Positions 1-9,657 of a stretch of 42,329 nt of DNA are shown here, in pieces (within the stretch, counting starts at the first letter, position 1; the number at the start of each line of letters is the position of its first letter). The stretch is taken from the NCBI GenBank assembly GCA_015064695.1, contig SVRS01000018.1, positions 1 through 42,329 on the forward strand, read 5' to 3'. The stretch is from Oscillospiraceae bacterium. GTDB taxonomy: Bacteria; Bacillota; Clostridia; Oscillospirales; CAG-272. The notes below the pieces were generated by a model. It searched no databases. It worked only from the letters and a program-made list of their open reading frames with translations, and was not told where the DNA came from. Both the position numbers and the translations under genes were made by a program.

Positions 1-184
1 GAACACAGTTCGCCCCTACGGAGTGCCAATCGAACACCTGTGGGTCAATCGATCCATTCCAAAAGTAATTCTTTCTGTTTTCCGTACAGATGGTTACAAA
101 ATATGCACCGGGAGAACTATAATCATCATTCTTTAGGCGAATATCTTTTCTTTTCGGAAATTCCTTTTTGTTATCCATTTTCAT
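1..184 (-). CDS. REP-associated tyrosine transposase (Y1/IS200-like), 5' part only
   Basis: About 61 codons are present before the window edge cuts the gene. The translation contains RKDIRLKNDDYSSPGAYFVT followed by ICTENRK, the characteristic N-terminus of RAYT proteins (Y1_Tnp, IS200-like fold), which act on REP palindromes. The catalytic HUH motif and tyrosine would lie outside the window. Start codons are possible at 184 and, two codons later, at 178; the ribosome site is weak. The last visible codons (VGANCV) are written in a palindrome-type sequence, GTAGGGGCGAACTGTGTTC, so a REP-like element appears to be embedded in the coding sequence. Whether the gene is intact cannot be judged here. 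Confidence 0.8.
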   Translation of the reverse strand, partial: MKMDNKKEFPKRKDIRLKNDDYSSPGAYFVTICTENRKNYFWNGSIDPQVFDWHSVGANCV

Positions 185-194
185 CACCCATCCC

Positions 195-223
195 ATTATA
201 ACACAAATCGGCAGAGGAAACAA
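195..223 (-). promoter_or_regulatory. Candidate promoter for the RAYT gene
   Basis: On the minus strand TTGTTT (218-223) is followed after 17 bases by TATAAT (195-200). The -35 box lies inside the hairpin at 206-237. The implied transcript would start only a few bases before the first possible ATG, so either the mRNA is nearly leaderless or the -10 match is chance. Confidence 0.35.
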
Positions 224-237
224 TCCCTCTGCCGATA
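206..237 (-). terminator. Hairpin at the end of the purine operon
   Basis: Arms aatcggcagagg (206-217) and cctctgccgat (226-236) form an 11-12 bp stem about 70 bases downstream of the fhs stop. On the minus strand the stem is followed by a T-containing but imperfect run (TTTGTGTT), so termination may be weak. The same stem recurs at 21182-21209, so this may be a dispersed element as well as a terminator. Confidence 0.5.
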
Positions 238-308
238 TTTCATGTTTGCAAATTCTCCGTTAAGAACAGCAGAAAAAGCCGTGCGGTACGGTTTATCACA
301 GAACAGGA

Positions 309-1982
309 TCAGAACAACCCCGAAATCCGTCCATCCTCATCCACGTCGATGCGCAGAGCGGCGGGAGACTTGGGCAGACCCGGCATGGTCATGATGTCAC
401 CGGTCAGGGCCACGATGAAGCCGGCACCTGCGGAAACCTTGACGTTGCGGACGGTGACGGTAAAGCCCTCGGGGGCGCCCAGCTTGGTCATATCGTCCGA
501 GAAGCTGTACTGGGTCTTGGCCATGCACACGGGCATCTTGTCGTAGCCCAGGGAGGTCAGCTTGGCGATCTCCTTCTTGGCGGCGGGCGCGAAATTGACA
601 CCCTCACCGCGATAAACACGGCGGACAATGGTCTCGATCTTCTCCTCAATGGTTCCCTCAAGCTCGTAGCTGAAGGAGAAATCGTTGGGCTGCTCGCAGA
701 GACGAACGGCCTCTTCTGCCAGTGCCATGCCGCCCTTGCCGCCCTCGGCCCAAACGGTAGACAGAACCACGTTTACGCCCAGCGTCTTGCACTTCTCGAT
801 CACCAGATCGATCTCGGCATCGGTATCGGTGGGGAAACGGTTCACAGCCACCACGCAGGGGAGCTTGTAAACGTCCTTAATGTTGGACACGTGACGGAGC
901 AGGTTGGGAATACCGGCCTCCAGAGCAGCCAGATTCTCGTTGCCCAGCTCAGTCTTGGCCATGCCGCCGTGCATCTTCAGCGCGCGGACGGTGGCGACCA
1001 TGACAACGGCGTCGGGGTTGAGACCTGCCATGCGGCACTTGATGTCCAGGAACTTCTCGGCACCCAGGTCAGCACCGAAGCCTGCCTCGGTGACGGCGTA
1101 ATCACCCAGCTTCATAGCCATCTTGGTGGCGATAACCGAGTTACAGCCGTGAGCGATGTTGGCGAAGGGACCGCCGTGGACGAAGGCGGGAGTTCCCTCC
1201 AGGGTCTGGACCAGGTTGGGCTTGAGCGCATCCTTCAAGAGGGCGGCCATGGCACCGACGGCACCCAGATCGCCTGCGGTTACAGGCTTCTCGTCGTAGG
1301 TGTAGCCCACCACGATGCGGGACAGTCTCTCCTTCAGGTCGGTGATGGAGGAGGCCAGGCAGAACACGGCCATGATCTCGGAGGCCACGGTAATATCGTA
1401 GCCGTCCTCGCGGGGAACACCGTTGACGCGGCCGCCCAGACCGTCGGTAACGAAGCGAAGCTGACGGTCGTTCATGTCCACGCAACGCTTCCAGGTAATG
1501 CGGCGGGGGTCAATGTTCAGCTGGTTGCCCTGGTAGATGTGGTTATCCAGCATGGCAGCCAACAGGTTGTTGGCCGCACCGATGGCGTGGAAGTCGCCGG
1601 TGAAGTGGAGGTTGATGTCCTCCATGGGAACCACCTGGGCGTAACCGCCGCCTGCCGCGCCGCCCTTGACGCCGAACACGGGACCCAGAGAGGGCTCGCG
1701 CAGAGCGACCACAACGTTCTTACCGATCTTTTTGAGGCCGTCGGCCAGACCGATGGTGGTAGTGGTTTTACCCTCGCCTGCAGGGGTGGGGGTGATAGCG
1801 GTAACCAAGATCAGCTTGCCGTTCCGGCGGTCAGACTGCTTCAGCAGATTGTAGTCCACCTTTGCCTTGTACTTACCGTATTGCTCCAGATAGGCATCGT
1901 CCACACCCGCGACCTTGGCGATCTCGGTGATGGGCTGCATGGGGGTGGATTGAGCGATCTCGATGTCGGATAAATAGGCCAT
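309..1982 (-). CDS. fhs: Formate--tetrahydrofolate ligase
   Basis: Makes 10-formyl-THF from formate, THF and ATP in the cytosol; this is the formyl donor for PurN and AICAR transformylase encoded upstream in the same operon. At 557 aa it has the usual family length. The nucleotide-binding loop [12 protein letters not shown] lies near residues 64-75, followed by the conserved [18 protein letters not shown] stretch. The start at 1982 is chosen because AAAGGAGA (1991-1998) precedes it at good spacing; an in-frame ATG nine codons earlier has no ribosome site. It is the last gene of the purine operon, separated from purL by about 210 bases of palindromic repeats. In acetogens the enzyme serves the Wood-Ljungdahl methyl branch; here the context points to purine supply. 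Confidence 0.97.
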   Translation of the reverse strand: MAYLSDIEIAQSTPMQPITEIAKVAGVDDAYLEQYGKYKAKVDYNLLKQSDRRNGKLILVTAITPTPAGEGKTTTTIGLADGLKKIGKNVVVALREPSLGPVFGVKGGAAGGGYAQVVPMEDINLHFTGDFHAIGAANNLLAAMLDNHIYQGNQLNIDPRRITWKRCVDMNDRQLRFVTDGLGGRVNGVPREDGYDITVASEIMAVFCLASSITDLKERLSRIVVGYTYDEKPVTAGDLGAVGAMAALLKDALKPNLVQTLEGTPAFVHGGPFANIAHGCNSVIATKMAMKLGDYAVTEAGFGADLGAEKFLDIKCRMAGLNPDAVVMVATVRALKMHGGMAKTELGNENLAALEAGIPNLLRHVSNIKDVYKLPCVVAVNRFPTDTDAEIDLVIEKCKTLGVNVVLSTVWAEGGKGGMALAEEAVRLCEQPNDFSFSYELEGTIEEKIETIVRRVYRGEGVNFAPAAKKEIAKLTSLGYDKMPVCMAKTQYSFSDDMTKLGAPEGFTVTVRNVKVSAGAGFIVALTGDIMTMPGLPKSPAALRIDVDEDGRISGLF

Positions 1983-2017
1983 GGGATGAGTCTCCTTTAT
2001 CTTTCGCATTTGATTTG

Positions 2018-2103
2018 TGCGGTAGGGGAGGCGTTTCGCCGCCCGCTTTCCTTTGGATCTTTTGAATAATCATTTCGTAGGGGGCGATCTGCCCCTACTC
2101 TAC
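2018..2103. repeat. REP-like palindromes between fhs and purL
   Basis: Two short imperfect palindromes lie in the gap: ggggaggcgtttcgccgccc (about 2026-2045) and gtagggggcgatctgcccctac (2077-2098). The second shares the GTAGGGGC/GCCCCTAC type with the element embedded in the RAYT gene at the window start, suggesting the same REP family. Confidence 0.45.
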
Positions 2104-2133
2104 GGTCATGTTTGTTGAAAGCTTTTGGGAGTT

Positions 2134-2196
2134 CCAAGAACCCTTTTGCAAAAGGGTTCTTGGTGGGGTCAAGGGGCAACGCCCCTTGCGTTCTCC
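2134..2196 (-). repeat. Double-hairpin intercistronic element after purL
   Basis: A 14-bp perfect stem (2134-2147 with 2150-2163, CCAAGAACCCTTTT type) is followed by a second 7-bp stem (2171-2177 with 2181-2187, AAGGGGC/GCCCCTT) that touches the purL stop codon. The same layout (hairpin, GGGTCA core, hairpin, GCGTTCTC-like edge at the stop) occurs after argG and after the flavoenzyme gene. It has no U tract, so mRNA stabilisation or partial attenuation before fhs is more likely than full termination. Confidence 0.6.
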
Positions 2197-5100
2197 TTAT
2201 CCCTTAAAATACTTCACAGCCGACTCAAACAGCTTCATGTCGTACTCGCCGATGACGTTGCGGTAGAGGTTCTTGCCGATACGCTCGGAGTGACCCATCT
2301 TACCCAGCACACGGCCGTCGGGAGAAGTGATACCCTCGACGGCGCAGACAGAGCCGTTGGGGTTGAAGGCGGTGTCCATAGAGGGTGCACCTGCGAGATC
2401 GACGTACTGGGTAGCGATCTGACCGTTCTCAGCCAGCTTGCGAACCAGCTCGTCAGAGCAGAGGAAGCGACCCTCGCCGTGGGAGATCGGCACGGTGTAG
2501 ACGTCACCCACCTGAGTACCTGCCAGCCAGGGAGACTTGTTGGTGCAGACACGGGTGCGGACCAGCTTGGACTGGTGGCGGCCGATGATGTTGTAGGTCA
2601 GGGTGGGGCAGGTCTCGTCGGTGTCGATGATCTTACCGAAGGGCACCAGACCCAGCTTGATCAACGCCTGGAAGCCGTTACAGATACCCAGCATCAGGCC
2701 GTCGCGGTTGTCCAGCAGATCGGCAACCTGGGCCTTGATGGCGGGGTTGCGGAAGAATGCGGTGATGAACTTGGCAGAGCCGTCGGGCTCGTCGCCGCCG
2801 GAGAAGCCGCCGGGGATGAATACCATGTTGGATTGTGCCAGTTTGGAGGCCACGGTCTCCACACTCTTGGCCACGTCGTCTGCGGTCAAGTTGCGGATGA
2901 CCACGATCTCGGGGTCAGCCCCCGCCCGCTCCAGAGCCTTGGCGGAATCGTACTCACAGTTGGTGCCGGGGAATACGGGGATCAGAGCCTTGGGACGGGC
3001 ACATTTCACGGCAGGAGCGGCATTGCATCCGCCGTTGTAGGCAAATACGGGCAGCTCGCCGGTTGCGGGAGCGGTGGTGGGATACACGCCCTCCAGCGTA
3101 GCCTCGTTGAGAGCCAGCAGCTCGGCAATCGTAGCCTTGTCGTTGCCCAGATCAATCACGGGCTCGGCGGTGGTCTCACCCAGCTTGAGGGTGCCGCGCA
3201 TGGTGACCTCCTCGGTCAGCTCGGCCACGATGTAGCCGTAGAAGGGCAGATGCCAATCGCCTGCGTTCAGCTTCGCAGAAGCCTTAAAGCCGATCTCATT
3301 ACCGAAGGACATCTTCATGACAGCCTCGGCAAGACCGTTCTCCACAGCCCAAGCGGCCTTGACCTTACCTTCAGCGCAGAGGAAGTGGAACTTATCCCAA
3401 ACAGTCTTGACCGACTCGGCGGACTCGTCCACGGGGGCGAACAGGTAGACGGGATGCCCTGCCTCCTTGAATTCGGGGGTCAGTACCTGATCTGCCTTAA
3501 TGGGAGCAATGGCGAAGGAGATCAGCGTAGGAGGAACGTCCTTATCCAGGAAGGTACCCGACATGGAGTCCTTACCGCCAATAGCGGCGGCACCCAGCTC
3601 GATCTGGGCATCCATGGCACCCAGCAGAGCGGCGAAGGGCTTACCCCAGCGTGCAGGCTCGTTCTTGAGCTTCTCAAAGAACTCCTGGAGAGTCAGGTAG
3701 GCCAGGTGATGGTCGGCACCTGCGGCCACCAGTTTGGCCACGGAGTGGTACACGGCGGCGTGGGCGCCGCAGTAGGGGTCGATGCACATGGCATCGGGAT
3801 CCAGTCCCCATGCCATCACGCTGGCCTGGTCGGTGGTCTGACCGGGCAGAGTGGGAAGCAGGGCGGCCATGGCCTGAGCAGGGGTTTTCTGGGTCTTACC
3901 GCCGAAGGGCATCAGCACGGAGCCTGCGCCGATGGAGCCGTCAAAGCGCTCCACCAAACCGCGGCGGGAGGCGGTCTTGAGATCCGCCGCCATCTGACGA
4001 AGATCGGTGTACAGGGGCTTGGAGAAGGCGGACAGATCCTTCTCGGTGACCTCCACCTCAGTGTGCTTGTCAGCACCGTTGGTGTTGAGGAACTCACGAG
4101 AGAGATCGGCAATGGTCTGACCCTTCCAGGACATAACCATACGGGCCTCCTCGGTGACCACGGCCACGCGGTAAGCCTCCAGGTTCTCGGCCTGGGCGTA
4201 CTCGATGAACTTATCGGCGTCCTCGGCGGCGACCACAACGGCCATACGCTCCTGGGACTCGGAGATGGCCAGCTCGGTACCGTCCAGACCGTCGTACTTC
4301 TTGCGGACAGCATCCAGGTCGATCTTCAGACCGTCGGCCAGCTCGCCGATGGCAACGGATACACCGCCCGCGCCGAAGTCGTTGCAGCGCTTGATGAGGC
4401 GGGTAACCTCGGGATTGCGGAACAGTCTCTGGATCTTGCGCTCCTCGGGGGCGTTACCCTTTTGAACCTCGGAGGCCATGGTGGTCAGAGACTTCATGTT
4501 ATGGGACTTGGAGGAGCCGGTCGCACCGCCGATACCGTCGCGACCGGTACGGCCGCCCAGCAGGACGATGATATCCCCTGCCTCGGGACGCTCACGGCGG
4601 ACATTGTAAGCGGGAGCGGCGGCCACGACGGCACCACACTCCAAACGCTTGGCAACGTAGCCCTCGTGGTAGACCTCGGCGACGTGGCCGGTGGCCAGAC
4701 CGATCTGGTTACCGTAGGAGGAATAGCCTGCGGCGGCGGTCTGTGCCAGCTTACGCTGAGGGAGCTTACCGGGGATGGTCTCGGCCAGGGTCTTGCGGGG
4801 ATCACCGCCGCCCGTCACGCGCATAGCCTGATGGACGTAGGCACGACCGGACAGAGGATCGCGGATGCAACCGCCGATACAGGTAGCCGCACCGCCGAAG
4901 GGCTCGATCTCGGTGGGGTGGTTGTGGGTCTCGTTCTTGAACATCAGGAGCCAATCCTGGGGCTCGCCGTTGATCTCGGCGGTGACGTGGATGGAGCAGG
5001 CGTTGATTTCCTCGGACTCATCCAGCTCGGGGAGCAGACCGCGCTTCTTGAGGACCTTCGCACCAATAGTGGCGATGTCCATGAGGGTCTGGGGGCGCTT

Positions 5101-5892
5101 GGCAGCCTTCTCTTCACCGTAGACCTCCACGCGGTTGGCCAGGTAGCGCTCGTAGGCATCAGCCACGGCAGGATCATCAATGGTGACATTGTCGATATGG
5201 GTGGAGAAGGTGGTATGACGGCAGTGGTCAGACCAGTAGGTATCCACCACGCGGATCTCGGTGATGGTGGGATCTCTCTTTTCCTCGTCGCGGAAATAGG
5301 TCTGGAGGAACTTGAGGTCGTCCAAGTCCATGGCCAGGCCCAGGGTATCCAGCAGGTCAGCCAGGCCCTTCTCATCCTGTGCGGTAAAGCCTTCAACGGT
5401 GGCGACAGTTTCGGGGATGGCGTACTCAATGGCCAGGGTCTCGGGCTTGTCCATAGAGGCCTCGCGGCTCTCCACGGCATTGATGACGTACTTCTTGATG
5501 GAAGCCACGTCGGCCTCGGTCAGCTCACCGCCGAGGATGTAAACCTTTGCGGAACGGACGGTGGGACGGTCGCCCTGGCTTTGGAGCTGGATGCACTGAG
5601 CGGCGGAGTCGGCTCTCTGATCAAACTGACCGGGCAGGGGCTCCACGGCGAAGACGGTATCACCCTCGGCATAGGACAGAGTATTGGTAACGGTATCCAG
5701 CTGGGGCTCGGAGAAGACGGTGCGAGAAGCCTGAGCGAACAGGGCCTCGTCGATGTTCTCCACGTCGTAGCGGTTGAGCAGGCGGACAGACTCCAGATTG
5801 GAGATGCCCACCAGGTTCTTCAGCTCACTGAGGAGTCCATTGGCCTCATGGGCAAGCTCGGGTCTCTTTTCTACAAATATGCGATAAACCAT
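2197..5892 (-). CDS. purL: Phosphoribosylformylglycinamidine synthase, single-chain
   Basis: Converts FGAR, glutamine and ATP to FGAM, the fourth step to IMP. At 1231 aa it is the large one-polypeptide form with synthetase and glutaminase parts fused, of the kind found in Clostridia, rather than the PurS/PurQ/PurL complex. The C-terminal class I glutaminase begins near residue 1020 (PVFPGTNCEYDSAKALERAG); nucleophile Cys1071 sits in GICNG, and His1201 and Glu1203 in GHSER complete the triad. The synthetase part has the ETHNHPTEIEPFGGAATC nucleotide-binding region. AAAGGAAC precedes the ATG at 5892. It lies 33 bases after purD. Confidence 0.97.
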   Translation of the reverse strand: MVYRIFVEKRPELAHEANGLLSELKNLVGISNLESVRLLNRYDVENIDEALFAQASRTVFSEPQLDTVTNTLSYAEGDTVFAVEPLPGQFDQRADSAAQCIQLQSQGDRPTVRSAKVYILGGELTEADVASIKKYVINAVESREASMDKPETLAIEYAIPETVATVEGFTAQDEKGLADLLDTLGLAMDLDDLKFLQTYFRDEEKRDPTITEIRVVDTYWSDHCRHTTFSTHIDNVTIDDPAVADAYERYLANRVEVYGEEKAAKRPQTLMDIATIGAKVLKKRGLLPELDESEEINACSIHVTAEINGEPQDWLLMFKNETHNHPTEIEPFGGAATCIGGCIRDPLSGRAYVHQAMRVTGGGDPRKTLAETIPGKLPQRKLAQTAAAGYSSYGNQIGLATGHVAEVYHEGYVAKRLECGAVVAAAPAYNVRRERPEAGDIIVLLGGRTGRDGIGGATGSSKSHNMKSLTTMASEVQKGNAPEERKIQRLFRNPEVTRLIKRCNDFGAGGVSVAIGELADGLKIDLDAVRKKYDGLDGTELAISESQERMAVVVAAEDADKFIEYAQAENLEAYRVAVVTEEARMVMSWKGQTIADLSREFLNTNGADKHTEVEVTEKDLSAFSKPLYTDLRQMAADLKTASRRGLVERFDGSIGAGSVLMPFGGKTQKTPAQAMAALLPTLPGQTTDQASVMAWGLDPDAMCIDPYCGAHAAVYHSVAKLVAAGADHHLAYLTLQEFFEKLKNEPARWGKPFAALLGAMDAQIELGAAAIGGKDSMSGTFLDKDVPPTLISFAIAPIKADQVLTPEFKEAGHPVYLFAPVDESAESVKTVWDKFHFLCAEGKVKAAWAVENGLAEAVMKMSFGNEIGFKASAKLNAGDWHLPFYGYIVAELTEEVTMRGTLKLGETTAEPVIDLGNDKATIAELLALNEATLEGVYPTTAPATGELPVFAYNGGCNAAPAVKCARPKALIPVFPGTNCEYDSAKALERAGADPEIVVIRNLTADDVAKSVETVASKLAQSNMVFIPGGFSGGDEPDGSAKFITAFFRNPAIKAQVADLLDNRDGLMLGICNGFQALIKLGLVPFGKIIDTDETCPTLTYNIIGRHQSKLVRTRVCTNKSPWLAGTQVGDVYTVPISHGEGRFLCSDELVRKLAENGQIATQYVDLAGAPSMDTAFNPNGSVCAVEGITSPDGRVLGKMGHSERIGKNLYRNVIGEYDMKLFESAVKYFKG

Positions 5893-5925
5893 AACAGTTT
5901 TACGTTCCTTTCGTCATGATATGAT

Positions 5926-7194
5926 TTACTTTATAGCCTTCAGCGCGCGCTGACCGATGTCGCGGCGGCAGAATGCATTACCGAAGCTGATGGTATCCAC
6001 CTTGGCGTAGGAAGCCTTGATGGCCTCGGGCAGAGTGTCGGCGATGGCGGTGACACCCAAAACGCGGCCGCCGTTTGTCACCAGCTTGCCGTCCTTGAGG
6101 GCCGCACCGGCCACGTAGACGCTGTCGGCCACGTCCGCGGGGATGGTGATCTCGTAGCCCTTCTCGTAGGCCTCGGGGTAGCCTGCAGAGGCCATAATAA
6201 CACAGCAGGCGGACTTGTCCGCAGCAAACTTGACCCCCACCTCGGCCAGTCTCTCCTCGGTGACCGCCCGCATGACGGTCAAGAGGTCGGACTCCAGCAG
6301 GGGGAGTACCACCTGGGTCTCGGGATCTCCGAAACGGCAGTTGTACTCGATGACCTTGGGGCCCTTGGGGGTGAGCATGAGGCCGAAATACAGGCAACCC
6401 TTGAAGGTGCGGCCCTCGGCGTTCATGGCGTTCATGGTGGGCAGGAAGATGGTCTCCATGCACACGTCCGCGATGTCAGCTGTGTAGTAGGGGTTGGGAG
6501 CGATGGTACCCATACCGCCGGTGTTCAGGCCCTCGTCGTTGTCGTGTGCCCGCTTGTGATCCATGGAGGACACCATGGGAACCATGGTCTTGCCGTCGGT
6601 AAAAGCCAGGACCGACACCTCGGGGCCCGTGAGGAACTCCTCGATGACCACGTGATCGCCGCTGGCACCAAAGACCTTGTCGGCCATCATGGAGCGAACG
6701 GCCTCCTCGGCCTCGGCCAGGTTCTGGGCGATGATGACGCCCTTACCCAGTGCCAGACCGTCAGCCTTGATGACGATGGGCATATCCTTGTCCTGCAGGT
6801 AGGCGATGGCCTTGTCCATATCGTCGAAGATCTCGTAGGCGGCGGTAGGAATGCCGTACTTCTTCATGAGATCCTTGGAGAAGGCCTTGGATCCCTCGAT
6901 GATGGCGGCCTTCTTGTCGGGGCCGAAGCAGGGAATGCCGATGGCGTTCAGGGCATCCACGCAACCCAGCACCAGCGGGTCGTCGGGGGTAACGATGGCG
7001 TAGTCGATCTTGTTCTCTGCGGCGAACTTGACGATGCCGTCAATATCCTTGGCGCCAATGTTTACGCAGATCGCATCGGCGGCGATACCGCCGTTACCGG
7101 GGAGGCAGTAAATGGTCTCCACGGTAGGATTCTTCTTGATGGCCTTGATGACGGCGTGTTCACGGCCGCCGCTGCCAATAACCAGAATATTCAT
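5926..7194 (-). CDS. purD: Phosphoribosylamine--glycine ligase (GAR synthetase)
   Basis: Joins glycine to phosphoribosylamine using ATP, the second step to IMP. The 422-aa protein starts with NILVIGSGGREHA, the PurD N-domain signature, and has the ATP-grasp middle (VIKADGLALGKGVI; later FGDPETQVVLP). Length is normal. A GGAGACGAAAT ribosome site precedes the ATG at 7194. It is in line with purL and follows the unknown lipoprotein gene by 63 bases. Confidence 0.97.
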   Translation of the reverse strand: MNILVIGSGGREHAVIKAIKKNPTVETIYCLPGNGGIAADAICVNIGAKDIDGIVKFAAENKIDYAIVTPDDPLVLGCVDALNAIGIPCFGPDKKAAIIEGSKAFSKDLMKKYGIPTAAYEIFDDMDKAIAYLQDKDMPIVIKADGLALGKGVIIAQNLAEAEEAVRSMMADKVFGASGDHVVIEEFLTGPEVSVLAFTDGKTMVPMVSSMDHKRAHDNDEGLNTGGMGTIAPNPYYTADIADVCMETIFLPTMNAMNAEGRTFKGCLYFGLMLTPKGPKVIEYNCRFGDPETQVVLPLLESDLLTVMRAVTEERLAEVGVKFAADKSACCVIMASAGYPEAYEKGYEITIPADVADSVYVAGAALKDGKLVTNGGRVLGVTAIADTLPEAIKASYAKVDTISFGNAFCRRDIGQRALKAIK

Positions 7195-7257
7195 ATTTCG
7201 TCTCCGTTCTGCCGCCCATAAAAGACGGCACTAAGATGGGAATCGCGGATAGCGCGG

Positions 7258-8421
7258 TTACTGATACCGTCCGCAAAATGCGCGTATCTTGTAAAATGCG
7301 CTTTCGGAGGAGGCAAGCTTCACAACGCGGAAGCCCTCCGCCTCGTCATTATACGCGTAATAGATGCTGTCGGTACACCAGGAGGCCTTCCACCAATCAG
7401 TCCAATCCGTTCCGGCGCCGCCGGTCTCACCGGAGGCGAAGAAGGATCCGCCGGGATTGTTGGAAAATCCCTTTATGTTGGTGCGGTTCAGTACGTCGGC
7501 ATGAGAGAAATCCTCGGAAAAGGCGCCCGTTTCCTTGTCAAAGCGCAAAACGCAGGCACCTACGGTAATGTACAGGTACCGGGTATCGGTGTAGTCGGGA
7601 GACAGATCGTGTCCCCAGTATTTCCCTTCGGGAAGAGAATAGATCATATCGGGGATTTCCACCAACGTCTCTCGTTTTCCCTCACCCTCCAAGCGGTATG
7701 CCTTCAGCTCATGACTTCCTAAAGCCCACAGAACCTCTCTTTCGGGATCCCACAGCACACCGTGGGCATCCGTAAGAGCATAGTCGGTGTAACGGTTCGC
7801 CGTGCCGACCTTCCCCTCCAAAAGGGCGGAGGTGGCAAACAGGCGCAGCGTATTGCCCGTGGAGCTGGCAATCACCAGGTTTCCCGATGGCAAAAGCTCC
7901 ACGGAATGGGGATTGTCTCCGGGCTGATCCGTTCCCCACAGCTCCTCGCCGGAGGGATAGGCATAGATGGCAGAGTGGCTTCCCGCCACCACGATCACGT
8001 CACCGAAAACCGAATTCTCGCGGTATTTGAGTCCGGCGGCGTGTCCCGTGGAGACCGACCAAAGCTCCAGATCGTCCAAAGTCTTTCCCTCTGCGTAGGC
8101 ATCCATATCGTAGATCACCAAGCGCTCCGCCATTTGATCGTGTGCCATGACCAAATTAAGCTTCGCCGTGGGATGGGGATCCTTCACAACCGTTTCGGCC
8201 TCAGTCGTATCCTCGGCCACCGTGTCGAGGGCAGTATCGGTGGTTTCCCCCTCGATGGAGAAGGTCTCGGCCGACGTGGTCTCCTCGGATCGGGTAGTTA
8301 CGTCCGATCCCTCCGTCATATTCCCCGTACCTGCGGGCGGGGTCTTTCCCCCGCCACAGGCTACGAGTCCCAAGACGGTACACGCGCAGAACAGAGCCGC
8401 GCACAGCTTCCGAATCGTCAT
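7258..8421 (-). CDS. Secreted lipoprotein with beta-propeller-like body, inside the purine operon
   Basis: The 387-aa protein has a lipoprotein signal ending in the lipobox LVAC (Cys22), a Ser/Thr/Glu-rich linker to about residue 75, then a body with repeated WD/YWTD-like strands (LVMAHDQMAERLVIYDMD, GDVIVVAGSHSAIYAYPSGE, LLPSGNLVIASS). It resembles the DUF6528 group, from memory only. No enzyme motif is visible. The start at 8421 has GGAGAGACA just upstream; a start seven codons earlier would sit almost on the transformylase stop. It lies 17 bases after that gene and 63 before purD, so it is transcribed with them. Why an exported protein is in a purine operon is unknown; a sensor or scavenging role is only a guess. 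Confidence 0.85.
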   Translation of the reverse strand: MTIRKLCAALFCACTVLGLVACGGGKTPPAGTGNMTEGSDVTTRSEETTSAETFSIEGETTDTALDTVAEDTTEAETVVKDPHPTAKLNLVMAHDQMAERLVIYDMDAYAEGKTLDDLELWSVSTGHAAGLKYRENSVFGDVIVVAGSHSAIYAYPSGEELWGTDQPGDNPHSVELLPSGNLVIASSTGNTLRLFATSALLEGKVGTANRYTDYALTDAHGVLWDPEREVLWALGSHELKAYRLEGEGKRETLVEIPDMIYSLPEGKYWGHDLSPDYTDTRYLYITVGACVLRFDKETGAFSEDFSHADVLNRTNIKGFSNNPGGSFFASGETGGAGTDWTDWWKASWCTDSIYYAYNDEAEGFRVVKLASSESAFYKIRAFCGRYQ

Positions 8422-8438
8422 TGTCTCTCCAAACCGAA

Positions 8439-9623
8439 TCAATGGTGGAACAATCTCATACCCGTAAACGCCATGGCCATACCGTACTTGTCACAGCACT
8501 CGATGACCAGATCGTCGCGGATGGAGCCGCCGGGCTCGGCGATGTAGGAAACGCCGCTCTTCTTGGCGCGCTCGATGTTGTCGCTGAAGGGGAAGAAGGC
8601 ATCCGAGCCGAGGGCGACACCGCTGATGGTGTCCAGGTAGGCTCTCTGCTCCTCGCGGGTGAAGGGCGCGGGCTGGGTGGTGAAATACTTCTGCCAGTTG
8701 CCGTCAGCGGTCACGTCCTCCTCGTTCTGGTTGATGTAACCGTCGATGACGTTGTCGCGGTCGGGACGGCCCAGGGTGTCCTTGAAGGGCAGGTTCAGCA
8801 CCTTCTCGTGCTGACGCAGGAACCAGGTGTCGGCCTTGCCGCCGGCCAATCTGGTGCAGTGTACGCGGGACTGCTGACCGGCGCCCACACCGATGGCCTG
8901 ACCGTCCACGGCGAAGCAGACCGAGTTGGACTGGGTGTACTTCAGGGTGATCAGAGCCACGATCAGATCGCGGATTGCCGACTCGGGCATATCCTTGTTG
9001 GCGGTGACGATGTTGGTCAGAAGCTCGCGGTTGATTTCAAAGTTGTTTCTTCCCTGCTCAAAGGTAATGCCGAATACCTGCTTGCGCTCGATGGGGTCGG
9101 GCACGAAGTCGGGGTCGATCTGCACGATGTTGTAGCTTCCCTTGCGCTTGGACTTGAGGATCTCCAGTGCCTCAGGCTCGTAGCCGGGAGCGATGATACC
9201 GTCGGAGACCTCACGCTTGATCATGAGGGCGGTGGTGACATCGCAGACGTCGGAGAGAGCCACCCAGTCACCGAAGGAGCACATTCTGTCGGTGCCGCGG
9301 GCGCGGGCGTAGGCGCAGGCCAGGGGGGACTCGTCCAGGCCGGGGATGTCGTCCACGAAGCAAGCCTTCTTCAGGGTCTCGGACAGGGGGATACCCACAG
9401 CCGCGGAGGTGGGGGAGACGTGCTTGAAGGAGGTGACGGCGGGGAGGCCCAGAGCGGCCTTCAGCTCCTTGACCAGCTGCCAGGAGTTGAACGCATCCAA
9501 GAAGTTGATGTAGCCGGGACGGCCGCAGAGGATCTGGATGGGCAGCTCGGACCCGTCGTGCATGTAGATCTTGGAGGGCTTCTGGTTGGGGTTACAGCCG
9601 TATTTCAGTTCAAATTCTTTCAT
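8439..9623 (-). CDS. purH: AICAR transformylase, stand-alone (C-terminal half of PurH)
   Basis: Transfers the formyl group of 10-formyl-THF to AICAR, giving FAICAR. The 394-aa protein covers only the AICARFT half of normal (about 510-aa) PurH; there is no N-terminal MGS-like cyclohydrolase domain. The family opening (LKYGCNPNQKP, like LRYGENPHQ) and the catalytic Lys-His pair (TSFKHVSP, residues 67-68) are present, as is the VCDVTTALMIKREVSDGIIA region. AAGGAGAATACAACC precedes the ATG. The missing cyclization is supplied by the PurO-type protein encoded at 10154-10870. The symbol purH covers only the transformylase activity here. Confidence 0.95.
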   Translation of the reverse strand: MKEFELKYGCNPNQKPSKIYMHDGSELPIQILCGRPGYINFLDAFNSWQLVKELKAALGLPAVTSFKHVSPTSAAVGIPLSETLKKACFVDDIPGLDESPLACAYARARGTDRMCSFGDWVALSDVCDVTTALMIKREVSDGIIAPGYEPEALEILKSKRKGSYNIVQIDPDFVPDPIERKQVFGITFEQGRNNFEINRELLTNIVTANKDMPESAIRDLIVALITLKYTQSNSVCFAVDGQAIGVGAGQQSRVHCTRLAGGKADTWFLRQHEKVLNLPFKDTLGRPDRDNVIDGYINQNEEDVTADGNWQKYFTTQPAPFTREEQRAYLDTISGVALGSDAFFPFSDNIERAKKSGVSYIAEPGGSIRDDLVIECCDKYGMAMAFTGMRLFHH

Positions 9624-9657
9624 GGTTGTATTCTCCTTAAATTTTCATTGGTAGTGT

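Noticed and set aside
2125..5919. Very long plus-strand open frame opposite purL (1264 codons)
   Set aside because: It mirrors the purL codons on the opposite strand; its composition (Gly/His/Leu/Val-rich) is what GC-rich codon bias produces. purL is unmistakable.
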